Origin: Streptomyces chryseus
Lineage (GTDB): Bacteria > Actinomycetota > Actinomycetes > Streptomycetales > Streptomycetaceae
Assembly (NCBI RefSeq): GCF_014650755.1
Contig: NZ_BMVO01000007.1
Coordinates: forward strand, 124,001-188,000
Length of the DNA stretch: 64,000 nt
Direction: 5' to 3'
Shown in pieces: positions 7,772-16,049 of the stretch; the stretch's first letter is position 1; every line of letters starts with the position of its first letter. The notes beneath the pieces are model-generated. The model searched no databases. It was not told where the DNA came from and worked only from the letters and a program-made list of their open reading frames with translations. Both the position numbers and the translations under genes were made by a program.

Positions 7772-9195
7772 CAACGGAGAGTGCATTCGCCCAGGCCACG
7801 GCCGTAGCGCCGGCGGCCCCATCGGTCCACCCGCCACGGAGCGCCACCGGCCGCCCCGTGCCCCTCGCCCCCCGGAGCATCCGCCGGCGCGGCCCCGTGG
7901 CCGGTCTGCTCGCGGCCGACGTCCTCGCGGTGGCCGCCACCCTGGCCCTGCTGCCGTGGCCGACGGCGATGCTCGCCCCGCTCGCGGCCCTCACCCTGGC
8001 GCTGCACACCTACCGCGGCCTCTACCGCCCCCGCCTGTCCCCGTCGGCGCTCGCGGAGATCCCGCCGGTCCTCCTCCTCGCGCTGATCCAGTGGTACGCC
8101 GTCGCCGAAGCCCTCGCGGCGTACGCCCCGCACCTCGCCCTCCCCTGGAGCACCCTCGCTCTCGCCGCCGCCGCGCAGACGCTCCTGCTGTGCTCCGCCC
8201 GCGGCGTCGTTCACGAGGCCCGCCGCCGGACCGCGGTCCGCCGCCCGCAGTCGGCACTGATCGTCGGCCGGGGCCCGGTCGTGCACCGGATCACAGCGGC
8301 CCTGCAGACGAGAGCCGAGTACGGACTGCGCCCGGTCGGCCGGGTCGACGAAGCCCACACGGACACGGACACGGACGCGGACCCGGACACGCTGCCGGTG
8401 CTGACGACCCTGGAGGACGTGACCCGCGCGGTCATCCAGAACTCCGTACGCCACGCCGTGTTCACCCACTCGCCCGAGCAGCTCCCCGACGCCCGGCTCG
8501 TCGCCCTCCTCGCCGGGCACGACTGCCACCTGTGGCAGGTCGAAGGCCGCACGCCCAGCAAGGACCCGGACCACCTCTGGGGCTTCGCGGTACGCCCTCT
8601 GCACGCCCACAGACCGGTGTCCGCGGCCGTCAAACGCGCCATGGACGCCCTGGTGGCCGCGGTGGCCCTGCTGGCCGCCGCGCCGGTGATGGCCGCGTGC
8701 GCCCTAGCCGTACGCCTGTCCGACGGCCCCGGCGTCATCTTCCGTCAGGAGCGCATCGGCCGCGACGGCCGCCCGTTCACCCTCCTGAAGTTCCGTACGC
8801 TCCGCCCGGCCGACGAGCACGAGTCCGCCACGCGCTGGAGCGTGGCCACCGATCACCGCATGAGCCACACGGGCAACCTCCTGCGCCGCACGTCCCTCGA
8901 CGAACTTCCCCAGCTGTGGAACGTCCTGCGCGGCGACATGAGCCTGGTGGGCCCCCGCCCCGAGCGTCCGTACTTCGTCACGAAGTTCAGCCACGCCTAC
9001 CCCGGCTACCAGGCCCGCCACCGGATGCCGGTGGGCATCACCGGCCTGGCCCAGGTCAACGGACTGCGCGGCGACACCTCGATCGAGGACCGCGCCCGCT
9101 TCGACAACCACTACATCGAGACCTGGTCGCTCTGGCAGGACGTGTGCATCCTCACGCGCACCGCCGCTTCCCTGTTCCGGCTCGGAGGCAGCTGA
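7768..9195 (+). CDS. polyprenyl-phosphate phosphoglycosyl transferase (initiating sugar transferase)
   Basis: 475 aa. The N-terminal half has several hydrophobic segments (about 45-130) and a Rossmann-like region. The C-terminal half is a complete bacterial sugar transferase domain: KRAMDALVAAVALLAAAP membrane helix, FRQERIGRDGRPFTLLKFRTL, SLDELPQLWNVLRGDMSLVGPRPE and GITGLAQVNGLRG. This is the polytopic PglC/WbaP-type enzyme that loads the first sugar 1-phosphate on undecaprenyl phosphate. Start ATG 7768 overlaps the previous stop; longer upstream readings run through the preceding gene. A variable-looking TD repeat sits at residues 198-207. Confidence 0.92.
   Translation: MTTESAFAQATAVAPAAPSVHPPRSATGRPVPLAPRSIRRRGPVAGLLAADVLAVAATLALLPWPTAMLAPLAALTLALHTYRGLYRPRLSPSALAEIPPVLLLALIQWYAVAEALAAYAPHLALPWSTLALAAAAQTLLLCSARGVVHEARRRTAVRRPQSALIVGRGPVVHRITAALQTRAEYGLRPVGRVDEAHTDTDTDADPDTLPVLTTLEDVTRAVIQNSVRHAVFTHSPEQLPDARLVALLAGHDCHLWQVEGRTPSKDPDHLWGFAVRPLHAHRPVSAAVKRAMDALVAAVALLAAAPVMAACALAVRLSDGPGVIFRQERIGRDGRPFTLLKFRTLRPADEHESATRWSVATDHRMSHTGNLLRRTSLDELPQLWNVLRGDMSLVGPRPERPYFVTKFSHAYPGYQARHRMPVGITGLAQVNGLRGDTSIEDRARFDNHYIETWSLWQDVCILTRTAASLFRLGGS
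8359..8388 (+). repeat. five tandem copies of a 6-bp unit (ACGGAC consensus) inside the sugar transferase
   Basis: Three exact ACGGAC units are followed by GCGGAC and CCGGAC. They encode alternating Thr/Ala/Pro-Asp pairs in a hydrophilic loop between the Rossmann-like region and its continuation. In-frame expansion or contraction would be tolerated. Confidence 0.8.
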
Positions 9196-9197
9196 GC

Positions 9198-10496
9198 ATG
9201 ACCGTCCTGTGGACGACACCGGCGCCCCGCCTCCGCCTCCCGCTCCTTCCCCTGATCGTCACCGTGCTGCTGCTGGCGGTCCCCATGCAGGCGGCGGCAG
9301 CCGGTACGTCCGCCAACATCACCCCGGCGGACATCGCGTCCTGCGCCCTGGTGCTCGTCGCCCTGGCCGGGGCAGTCCGCCGACGCCCCCTCACGCCCGC
9401 CGCCGCCCTGATCCTGGGCCTGCCGGCCCTCGGCATCGCCGTGGCGACGGCGACCGCCACCGACCCCACGGCGGCCCTCACCGGGTTCGTCCGCTACCTC
9501 CAGGTGTTCGTGCTGGTCCCGGCGGCGGTGGTCCTCCTCCTGCGCACCCCCCACCACTTCCGCGTCGTCACCGGCGCCCTCGTCGTCCTGGCGCTCGTCC
9601 AGGGCGCGACCGGGGTCTACCAGTACGCCACCGGCACGGGCGCGTCGTACATGGGCGAGGACATCAGAGCGGTGGGCACCTTCGGCCCCACCGACGTCAT
9701 GGGAATGGCCACGGTGGTCTCCTACGGCCTGCTGGCGACCCTGGCCCTGGCTCTGCGCACTCCCGCGTCGGCACCGCCCTGGCTCCGCCCCTGCGCGATC
9801 GCGGCCTCGGCGGCGCTGACCGTCCCCCTGGCCGTGTCGTTCAGCAGGGGGGCCTGGATTGCCACGGTGATCGCGGCTGTGGCGATGATCCTCCTCACCG
9901 GCCCGCGTCAGGCGGCCAAGGCGCTGGCCGCCGTGACGGCGGCCGCAGTCGTCCTCGTGGGCGGCTTCGGCGTCGGCTCGCAGATGATCTCCGAACGCCT
10001 CACCAGCATCACCGAGGTGACCGAGGCCCCCGACCGGTCGGTCAACGACCGCTACACGATGTGGGCCGCCGCCGCGAGCATGTGGCAGGACAACCCCGCC
10101 ACCGGGGTGGGCCTCAAGGGCTTCCCGGTCCACCGCGACGCGCACGCGTCGATCGGCCTCTCCTCCGGCAGCGACACGGCGGGAGCGGGCCAGACGTTCC
10201 ACAAGCAGCCCCTGCTCTCGCCGCACAACATGTACCTCCTGGTCCTGAGCGAACAGGGGCTGATCGGCCTCACGGCCTTCGTGGGCACCTGGGCGGCGAT
10301 CCTGACGGCGTCCCTGCGCCGACTGCGCCGGGGCCACCCGGCGGCGGACTGCGGCCTGGCGGCGATCGGCCTGACCGTCTATCAGACGGTCGACTTCCTG
10401 TACGCCGACATCGGCGGCCCCTCGACGGTCCTCACCGGCGTCATCCTGGGCCTGGCCGCCTGGTGGGCCCTGGCACCGAGCGAGGCGCCGGAATGA
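9198..10496 (+). CDS. O-antigen ligase/polymerase-like membrane protein (Wzy/WaaL family)
   Basis: 432 aa with about ten to twelve membrane segments and one large extracytoplasmic loop (about residues 255-345) carrying the conserved R-x-x-M-W...NPATGVGLKGFP and HNMYLLVLSEQGLIGL motifs of the Wzy_C family. It would polymerise lipid-linked repeat units outside the membrane or transfer the chain to an acceptor. Starts 2 nt after the sugar transferase stop; its end overlaps the flippase start by 4 nt. Confidence 0.88.
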   Translation: MTVLWTTPAPRLRLPLLPLIVTVLLLAVPMQAAAAGTSANITPADIASCALVLVALAGAVRRRPLTPAAALILGLPALGIAVATATATDPTAALTGFVRYLQVFVLVPAAVVLLLRTPHHFRVVTGALVVLALVQGATGVYQYATGTGASYMGEDIRAVGTFGPTDVMGMATVVSYGLLATLALALRTPASAPPWLRPCAIAASAALTVPLAVSFSRGAWIATVIAAVAMILLTGPRQAAKALAAVTAAAVVLVGGFGVGSQMISERLTSITEVTEAPDRSVNDRYTMWAAAASMWQDNPATGVGLKGFPVHRDAHASIGLSSGSDTAGAGQTFHKQPLLSPHNMYLLVLSEQGLIGLTAFVGTWAAILTASLRRLRRGHPAADCGLAAIGLTVYQTVDFLYADIGGPSTVLTGVILGLAAWWALAPSEAPE

Positions 10497-12241
10497 CCGA
10501 CACCCCCGTCCACGCGCAGCACCCGCCCCCGGCCGCCACGGCGCCGGAGCCGCACGCCGAGAAGCCGGCCCCCTTCCCGGCGCCGCACCCCACCGCGCCG
10601 ACCCCGCCGCCCCGGCGGGCGCCGGGCACGACGGCGCCTCCCCTGCTCGGCCGCTTCCTGGCCAGGGCCGCCGCCGTCACCGCCGGCCTGACCGCCGCGA
10701 GCGCACTCCTCGGCCTCCTGCGCGACCAGACCATCGCCCACCTCTTCGGCGCGAGCGTGGAGAGCGACGCCTTCCTGATCGCCTGGACCGTGCCGGAGAT
10801 GGCGGCCACGCTGCTGATCGAGGACGCCATGGCGCTCCTCCTGGTCCCCGCCTTCAGCCACGCCCTGGCCCGCCGCGCCGCCCGGCGGACCCAGGACCCC
10901 GCCCTCGCGGACGACGCCGTACGGGCCCTGGTCCTGGCCACGCTGCCCCGGCTGTGCGCCGCCCTGGCCGCCGCCGCCGCACTGCTCGCCCTGGGCGCGC
11001 CCTGGCTGGTGCGACTCCTCGCGCCCGGCTTCGGCGACCCCCAACTGGCCACCGACTGCACCCGCCTGACGGCGGTCACCGTCTTCACGTTCGGGATCAC
11101 CGGGTACTTCAGCGCCGCCCTGCGGGCCCACGGCCACTTCCTGCTGCCGGCCGGCGTCTACGCGGCGTACAACATCGGCATCATCGCCACGACGCTCACC
11201 CTGCACTCGCTCTGGGGCGTACGAGCGGCCGCGGCCGGTGTGGCCGTGGGCAGCCTCCTGATGATCCTGACCCAGCTCCCCACGTTCCTGCGCCTGACCC
11301 GCGCCCACCGCACGCCCGCACCCTCGCGCGCCCCCGCCCCCCGCTCCGAGCCGCCCACCCCCTCGCTCCTGACGGCCCCTCTCCTCACGACGTCGCTGCT
11401 CGCCCCGGTGATCCTCTTCGCGGTGGGCCGCCAGGGGCAGGTCCTGGTCGAGCGCTTCCTGGCGTCACCGCTGCCCGGCGGAGCCATCTCGCACCTCAAC
11501 TACGCGCAGAAGGTCGCGCAGATGCCGATGGTGCTGTCCCTCATGATCTGCACCGTCACCTTCCCCGTGGTCGCCCGGGCGATGGCGGAAGGAGACGAGG
11601 AAGGGGCCCGCCTCAGGGTCGAGAGGGACCTGGCCCTGGCCGCGACGGTCGTGCTGCTCGGCACCGCGATGGTCCTCGGCTACGCGCCGCAGATCATCGA
11701 AGTCCTCTTCGAGCGCGGCGCGTTCGACGCCCGGGACACCGCCACGACGGCGACCGTCATGCGCGTGTACGCCCTGGGCCTCCTGGGCCACTGCCTGGTG
11801 GGCGCGCTGAGCAGGCCGTTCTTCTCGGCGAGCCGCCCGACCTGGTACCCGGCCGCCGCGATGGCCGCGGGCCTGGTCGTCACCACCGCGGCGGGCGCGG
11901 TGGCGGCGGAGCGCTTCGGCGTACACGGCATCGCGGCCGCCAACGCCGTCGGCATCAGCACGACGGCCCTGCTCCTCCTCGGCGGCCTCGGCTCGCGCGT
12001 GGTCCCCATCCGGGTCCGGACCGTCGCCACGGCCCTCGCCCGCCTGGCGGCGGCGGCCGCGGCGGCCGCCGCCGCGGGCTGGGCGGCCGCGCCGGTGACA
12101 CCGGGCGGCCCCCTCCTCGGCGTGGCCGCAGGGTGCGTCCTCGTCCCCGCCGTCTTCGTCCTCTGCGGGCTCGCGGTACGCGCCCCGGAGGTCGTCCACC
12201 TGCTGGCCCTCACCCGACAGAGGTTCCGTCATGGCCGCTGA
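10493..12241 (+). CDS. MurJ/MviN-type lipid-linked oligosaccharide flippase
   Basis: 582 aa. A disordered Pro/Ala-rich cytoplasmic tail (about residues 1-45) precedes roughly 14 membrane segments. Typical MurJ features: SALLGLLRDQTIAHLFGAS near 65-85, DAFLIAWTVPE, and FERGAFDARDTA in the second half. In this operon it most likely acts as the Wzx-equivalent that flips the undecaprenyl-linked repeat unit, rather than as the housekeeping lipid II flippase; this is an inference from context. Coupled on both sides by overlaps. Confidence 0.88.
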   Translation: MTDTPVHAQHPPPAATAPEPHAEKPAPFPAPHPTAPTPPPRRAPGTTAPPLLGRFLARAAAVTAGLTAASALLGLLRDQTIAHLFGASVESDAFLIAWTVPEMAATLLIEDAMALLLVPAFSHALARRAARRTQDPALADDAVRALVLATLPRLCAALAAAAALLALGAPWLVRLLAPGFGDPQLATDCTRLTAVTVFTFGITGYFSAALRAHGHFLLPAGVYAAYNIGIIATTLTLHSLWGVRAAAAGVAVGSLLMILTQLPTFLRLTRAHRTPAPSRAPAPRSEPPTPSLLTAPLLTTSLLAPVILFAVGRQGQVLVERFLASPLPGGAISHLNYAQKVAQMPMVLSLMICTVTFPVVARAMAEGDEEGARLRVERDLALAATVVLLGTAMVLGYAPQIIEVLFERGAFDARDTATTATVMRVYALGLLGHCLVGALSRPFFSASRPTWYPAAAMAAGLVVTTAAGAVAAERFGVHGIAAANAVGISTTALLLLGGLGSRVVPIRVRTVATALARLAAAAAAAAAAGWAAAPVTPGGPLLGVAAGCVLVPAVFVLCGLAVRAPEVVHLLALTRQRFRHGR

Positions 12242-12989
12242 CACGGCGACCCGCAACGCCCCACGCCCCGTACCGGGGCTCCCCGCCCCGCCGTGGATCC
12301 TGATGTACCACTCGGTGGGCGACCCGGCGAACGACCCGTACGGCATCACGGTCTCCCGTGACCGGCTCGACCGGCAGCTCGGCTGGCTGCGCCGCCACGG
12401 CCTGACCGGAGTGGACGTGGGCACCCTGCTCCGCGCCCACGCGGTGGGCCGATCCGGCGGCCTGGTCGGGCTGACCTTCGACGACGGATACGCCGACTTC
12501 GTGCACGAGGCCCTGCCGGTACTGCGCCGCCACGACTGCACGGCGACGGTGTTCGTGCTGCCCGGCCGGTGCGGCGGCTCCAACGGGTGGGACCCGCTGG
12601 GCCCGCGCAAGCGGCTGCTCACCGAGGAAGAGATCGCCGAAGCGGCCCGCGCGGGCATGCACATCGGCTCCCACGGCCTGTACCACCAGCGCCTGGCCGG
12701 CGTCCCCGACGACGTACTGCGCCGGGAGACGTCCGACAGCCGTGAGCTGATCCGCGACATCACCGGCACCGCCCCGGACAGCTTCTGCTACCCGTACGGC
12801 ACGGTCGACGCCCGAGCGACCGCGTCGGTACGGGCCGCCGGCTACACCTACGGCTTCGCGATCGCGCCCGGCCCCCTCCTCGGCCCGTACGCCCTGCCCC
12901 GCACCCACGTCAGCCAGGCCGACCGGGACCTTCGCCTGTGGGCGAAGCGCACCCGGCACCGGTTCGCCCGTCACGGCGCCGCGCGATGA
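12231..12989 (+). CDS. polysaccharide deacetylase (CE4/NodB fold)
   Basis: 252 aa. The NodB catalytic motifs are present: LTFDDGY (metal and base Asp pair, about 80-86) and HxxxH as H-G-L-Y-H (about 146-150), followed by SFCYPYGTVD. No signal peptide is seen, so it may act on cytosolic or membrane-proximal intermediates. Its start lies 11 nt inside the flippase gene, and its stop overlaps the next ATG. It implies that the polymer contains N- or O-acetylated sugars that are partly deacetylated. Confidence 0.88.
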   Translation: MAADTATRNAPRPVPGLPAPPWILMYHSVGDPANDPYGITVSRDRLDRQLGWLRRHGLTGVDVGTLLRAHAVGRSGGLVGLTFDDGYADFVHEALPVLRRHDCTATVFVLPGRCGGSNGWDPLGPRKRLLTEEEIAEAARAGMHIGSHGLYHQRLAGVPDDVLRRETSDSRELIRDITGTAPDSFCYPYGTVDARATASVRAAGYTYGFAIAPGPLLGPYALPRTHVSQADRDLRLWAKRTRHRFARHGAAR

Positions 12990-14143
12990 GGGCGCTGCAC
13001 ATCATCACCGGCCTCGGCATCGGGGGAGCCGAGCAGCAACTGCGCCTGCTGCTGCGTCACCTGCCGGTGTCCTGCGACGTCGTGACGCTGACGAACCCCG
13101 GCCCGGTGGCCGACGGTCTGCGCGCGGACGGCGTGCGGGTCACGCACCTGGGGATGGGGGGCAACCGGGACCTCAAGGCGCTGCCCGCCCTGACCCGGCT
13201 GGTGCGCCGCGGCGGGTACGACCTCGTCCACACGCACCTGTACCGCGCCTGCGTCTACGGGCGGATCGCCGCACGGCTGGCCGGCGTCGGAGCCACGGTC
13301 GCCACCGAGCACTCCCTGGGGCGGGCCGAGATCGAGGGCCGCCCCCTCACCCGGGGCGCCCGCGCGCTGTACCTGGGCACCGAACGCCTCGGCTCGGCGA
13401 CCGTGGCCGTCTCCGCGACCGTGGCCGGGCGGCTGCGCGACTGGGGCGTACCGGCCGCGCGCATCCATGTCGTCCCCAACGGCATCGACGCCGCCCGCTT
13501 CCGTTACGACGCCACCCGGCGCGCCGCCACCCGCGCGCACCTGGGCATCCCCGCCGACGCGTTCGTGGCCGGCGGCGTGGGCAGGATCGTCCCGGGAAAG
13601 CGGTTCGACACCCTGGTCCGCGCGGTGGCGGCCCTGCCCGGCGCGTGGCTCCTGCTGGCGGGCGACGGCCCCGAGACGGACGCGCTGCGCACGCTGACCG
13701 CGCGCCTGGGGGCAACGGACCGCATCCGCTTCCTGGGCGAATGCGGCACCGACCCGCAAGGCGCCGACCCGCGAGGCGCCGGGCGTACTCCCGTCCCCGA
13801 TCTCCTGTCCGCCATGGACGTCTTCGTGTCGACGTCCCGCGAGGAGGCCTTCGGTCTGGCCGTGGTCGAGGCGCTGGCCGCCGGACTGCCCGTACTCCAC
13901 CGCACCTGCCCCGCCATCGACGACCTGCCCCACGACCACGCGCCCGGCGCCCGGCGCATCAGCGGCAGCGTCGGGGAACTGACGGCGGCCCTGCGCCGGC
14001 GCATGGAGGGCGGAGTACGCCGCCTGGTACCGCCGCCGGCCGTCGGCCACTACGACATCGCACGCAGCAGCGCACGCCTCATGGACGTGTACGCACACGC
14101 CCTCGCCTCCGCTCCCCCGACCAGGAGAGAAGCCCACCGATGA
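12986..14143 (+). CDS. GT4-family glycosyltransferase (second in operon)
   Basis: 385 aa, GT-B fold. The N-terminus MRALHIITGLGIGGAEQQL is the standard GT4 opening with the G-G-A-E motif, and the C-terminal EEAFGLAVVEALAAGLPVL carries the E-x7-E donor-binding element. Starts at ATG 12986 by ATGA overlap with the deacetylase; an earlier in-frame start at 12938 lies inside that gene and is less likely. A 15-bp tandem duplication (13751-13780) lengthens a loop in the donor domain. Confidence 0.88.
   Translation: MRALHIITGLGIGGAEQQLRLLLRHLPVSCDVVTLTNPGPVADGLRADGVRVTHLGMGGNRDLKALPALTRLVRRGGYDLVHTHLYRACVYGRIAARLAGVGATVATEHSLGRAEIEGRPLTRGARALYLGTERLGSATVAVSATVAGRLRDWGVPAARIHVVPNGIDAARFRYDATRRAATRAHLGIPADAFVAGGVGRIVPGKRFDTLVRAVAALPGAWLLLAGDGPETDALRTLTARLGATDRIRFLGECGTDPQGADPRGAGRTPVPDLLSAMDVFVSTSREEAFGLAVVEALAAGLPVLHRTCPAIDDLPHDHAPGARRISGSVGELTAALRRRMEGGVRRLVPPPAVGHYDIARSSARLMDVYAHALASAPPTRREAHR
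13751..13780 (+). repeat. 15-bp tandem duplication inside the second glycosyltransferase
   Basis: Units 13751-13765 and 13766-13780 differ at one base and encode D-P-Q-G-A followed by D-P-R-G-A. In frame, in a region where GT4 proteins usually have a short loop. Confidence 0.8.
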
Positions 14144-14865
14144 CCGATTCCCCCGACCAGCACGAGCCCGAGCAGCCCCAGCGGCCCGCCACCCCCGGCC
14201 GCCTGGCCCGACTCCTCGCGGGCGCCGGCCGACGGGTGCGGGCCACGCCCCTGCCCGCTTGGTGGCCCGTACCCGTGTGCGCGCTCCTCGGCACCCTGTG
14301 CGGAGTGTCGTACGGCGTCCTCAAGACCCCGGAGTACACCGCCACCAGCTACGTCGTGGCCGTCCCCGCCAAGGGCACCGAGCCGGGCGCGGCGCTCGGC
14401 TACGCCCAGGCGTACGGCCGGATCACCACCAGCGACTCCACCCTCGCGTACGCGCGCGTCGCGGCGGGAGTGCCGCCCGAGGCGCTGCGTACGCAGGTCA
14501 GCACCGAGACGTCGCCCGACTCACCGATGATCGCGATCACCGGCACGGCGACGAAGCCGGCGGCCGCCGCGGACATCGCCAACGCGGTCGCCGAGGCCGT
14601 GTTCGTCAGCAGCAACCACGTCTCCAAGAACACCGGCGTCAAGCTGCTCGTCTTCTCCCAGGCGATCGCGCCGGCCGAGCCGGCGTCCCCGTCCGTCGGG
14701 ATCAGCGCCGCCGTGGGCGGCTGCACCGGCGGCCTGCTGGGCGGCCTGGCCCTCCTGGTTCGCCCGAAGCGCCCCCGCAGGGCCGCGTCGGCGTCGGTGC
14801 CCGGCCCCTCCACCGCCCCCGCCGAGGCGGGCGCCGGCTCCACCGCCGAACGGGAGCTGGTGTGA
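14140..14865 (+). CDS. Wzz/CapA-like chain-length regulator without kinase domain
   Basis: 241 aa. Architecture: cytoplasmic tail (1-50), membrane helix (WWPVPVCALLGTLCGVSYGVL region, about 48-68), the TPEYTATSYVVAV element typical after the first helix of Wzz proteins, an extracytoplasmic domain (about 75-185), and a second helix rich in Gly (about 187-207). No Walker motifs and no C-terminal Tyr cluster, so it is not a Wzc-type kinase. Predicted to set polymer length together with the Wzy-like protein. Starts by ATGA overlap. Confidence 0.8.
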   Translation: MTDSPDQHEPEQPQRPATPGRLARLLAGAGRRVRATPLPAWWPVPVCALLGTLCGVSYGVLKTPEYTATSYVVAVPAKGTEPGAALGYAQAYGRITTSDSTLAYARVAAGVPPEALRTQVSTETSPDSPMIAITGTATKPAAAADIANAVAEAVFVSSNHVSKNTGVKLLVFSQAIAPAEPASPSVGISAAVGGCTGGLLGGLALLVRPKRPRRAASASVPGPSTAPAEAGAGSTAERELV

Positions 14866-16049
14866 CGGCCGCGCGGGGCCTCACCGCGACGCTGTGCCGC
14901 GACCCCGCCAGGTTCGCGCGGCTGCGGCCCGAGTGGGACGCGCTGCACCGCCGCTGTGCCGCCTCCACACCGTTCCAGAGCCACGCCTGGCTCCACTCGT
15001 GGTGGCTCTCGTACGGAACGAACGGCCGCCTGCGCGTCGTACTGGCCCGCCGCGACGGCCGGCTGATCGGCGCCGCGCCGCTGATGCTCGTCCACCGGCC
15101 GATGCCGCTGCTCGTCCCCCTCGGCGGCGCGATCTCCGACTTCTCCGACGTACTGGTCGACGACGAGGAGAGCGGCGGCGCCCTCACCGCGCTCGAACGC
15201 GGACTCGACCGCGCCGCCCGGCAGGCGGTGATCGACCTGCGCGAGGTGCGGCCCGGGGCGGCGGCCGAGCTGCTGTACGAGCGGTGGACCGGCGCCCGGG
15301 GGCGCCTCACGGACTCGACGTGCATGGAACTGCCCGTCGAGCCGATCGACGACCTGGTCAAGCGGATGCAGAGCAGCCGCGCCCAGCGCGTCCGGGCCAA
15401 ACTCCGCAAGATCGACGCGCTGGGCGTCGAGAGCCGCGTGGTGAGCGAGCACGAGGTGCCCGACGCCGTCGGCCGCCTGCTGCGCCTGCACGAACTCCAG
15501 TGGCGGGGGCGGGGCGTCAACGTCGAGCACCTCAGGCCGCGCTTCGCCGAGCACCTGGTGCGGGCCGGGCGGCGGATGCTGCGGGACGGCGACGCCGCGC
15601 TCACCGAGTTCCGGCTGGAGGGCCGGGTGGTGGCGGTGAGCATGACGCTGCAGTCCGGCCTGCTCTCCGGCGGCTACCTGTACGGAGCCGACCCGGCGCT
15701 GCGGGAGCGCAAGGTGGACGTGACGACGATGCTGCTGCGCCAGGAGGCCGCGCTGGCCTCGGGCTCGGGCCGAGGCGTGCTCAGCCTGCTGCGCGGCTCG
15801 GAGGCGTACAAGAACCACTGGCGCCCCGAGGCGGTCACCAACCAGCGGCTCCTGCTGGCCCGGTCCGCCCTGGAGCCCCTGCTGCGCGTACGCGAGTCGC
15901 AGGTGACCATGCGGGACCGGGCCGCCGAGACCGTCACCACGCGCTTTCCGGCGGCGCGCGACTGGCGGGACCGGGTGAACAACTGGCGGGCGGACGGCGC
16001 GGTCAGGACTTCCAGTCCTGCGGGAAGCGGGGCTTCACGCAGACCGTGA
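14862..16049 (+). CDS. FemAB/GNAT-like transferase (CelD/BioF2-like acetyltransferase domain)
   Basis: 395 aa. The segment TPFQSHAWLHSWWLSYG near residue 40 and the C-terminal GSEAYKNHWRPEA (about 310) are characteristic of the acetyltransf_6 family found in exopolysaccharide operons (CelD-like). Predicted to acylate a sugar or amino group on the polymer or its precursor; the substrate is unknown. GTG start overlaps the Wzz-like stop (GTGA). The last 47 nt overlap, tail to tail, the 3' end of the GH26 gene on the other strand. Confidence 0.8.
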   Translation: MTAARGLTATLCRDPARFARLRPEWDALHRRCAASTPFQSHAWLHSWWLSYGTNGRLRVVLARRDGRLIGAAPLMLVHRPMPLLVPLGGAISDFSDVLVDDEESGGALTALERGLDRAARQAVIDLREVRPGAAAELLYERWTGARGRLTDSTCMELPVEPIDDLVKRMQSSRAQRVRAKLRKIDALGVESRVVSEHEVPDAVGRLLRLHELQWRGRGVNVEHLRPRFAEHLVRAGRRMLRDGDAALTEFRLEGRVVAVSMTLQSGLLSGGYLYGADPALRERKVDVTTMLLRQEAALASGSGRGVLSLLRGSEAYKNHWRPEAVTNQRLLLARSALEPLLRVRESQVTMRDRAAETVTTRFPAARDWRDRVNNWRADGAVRTSSPAGSGASRRP

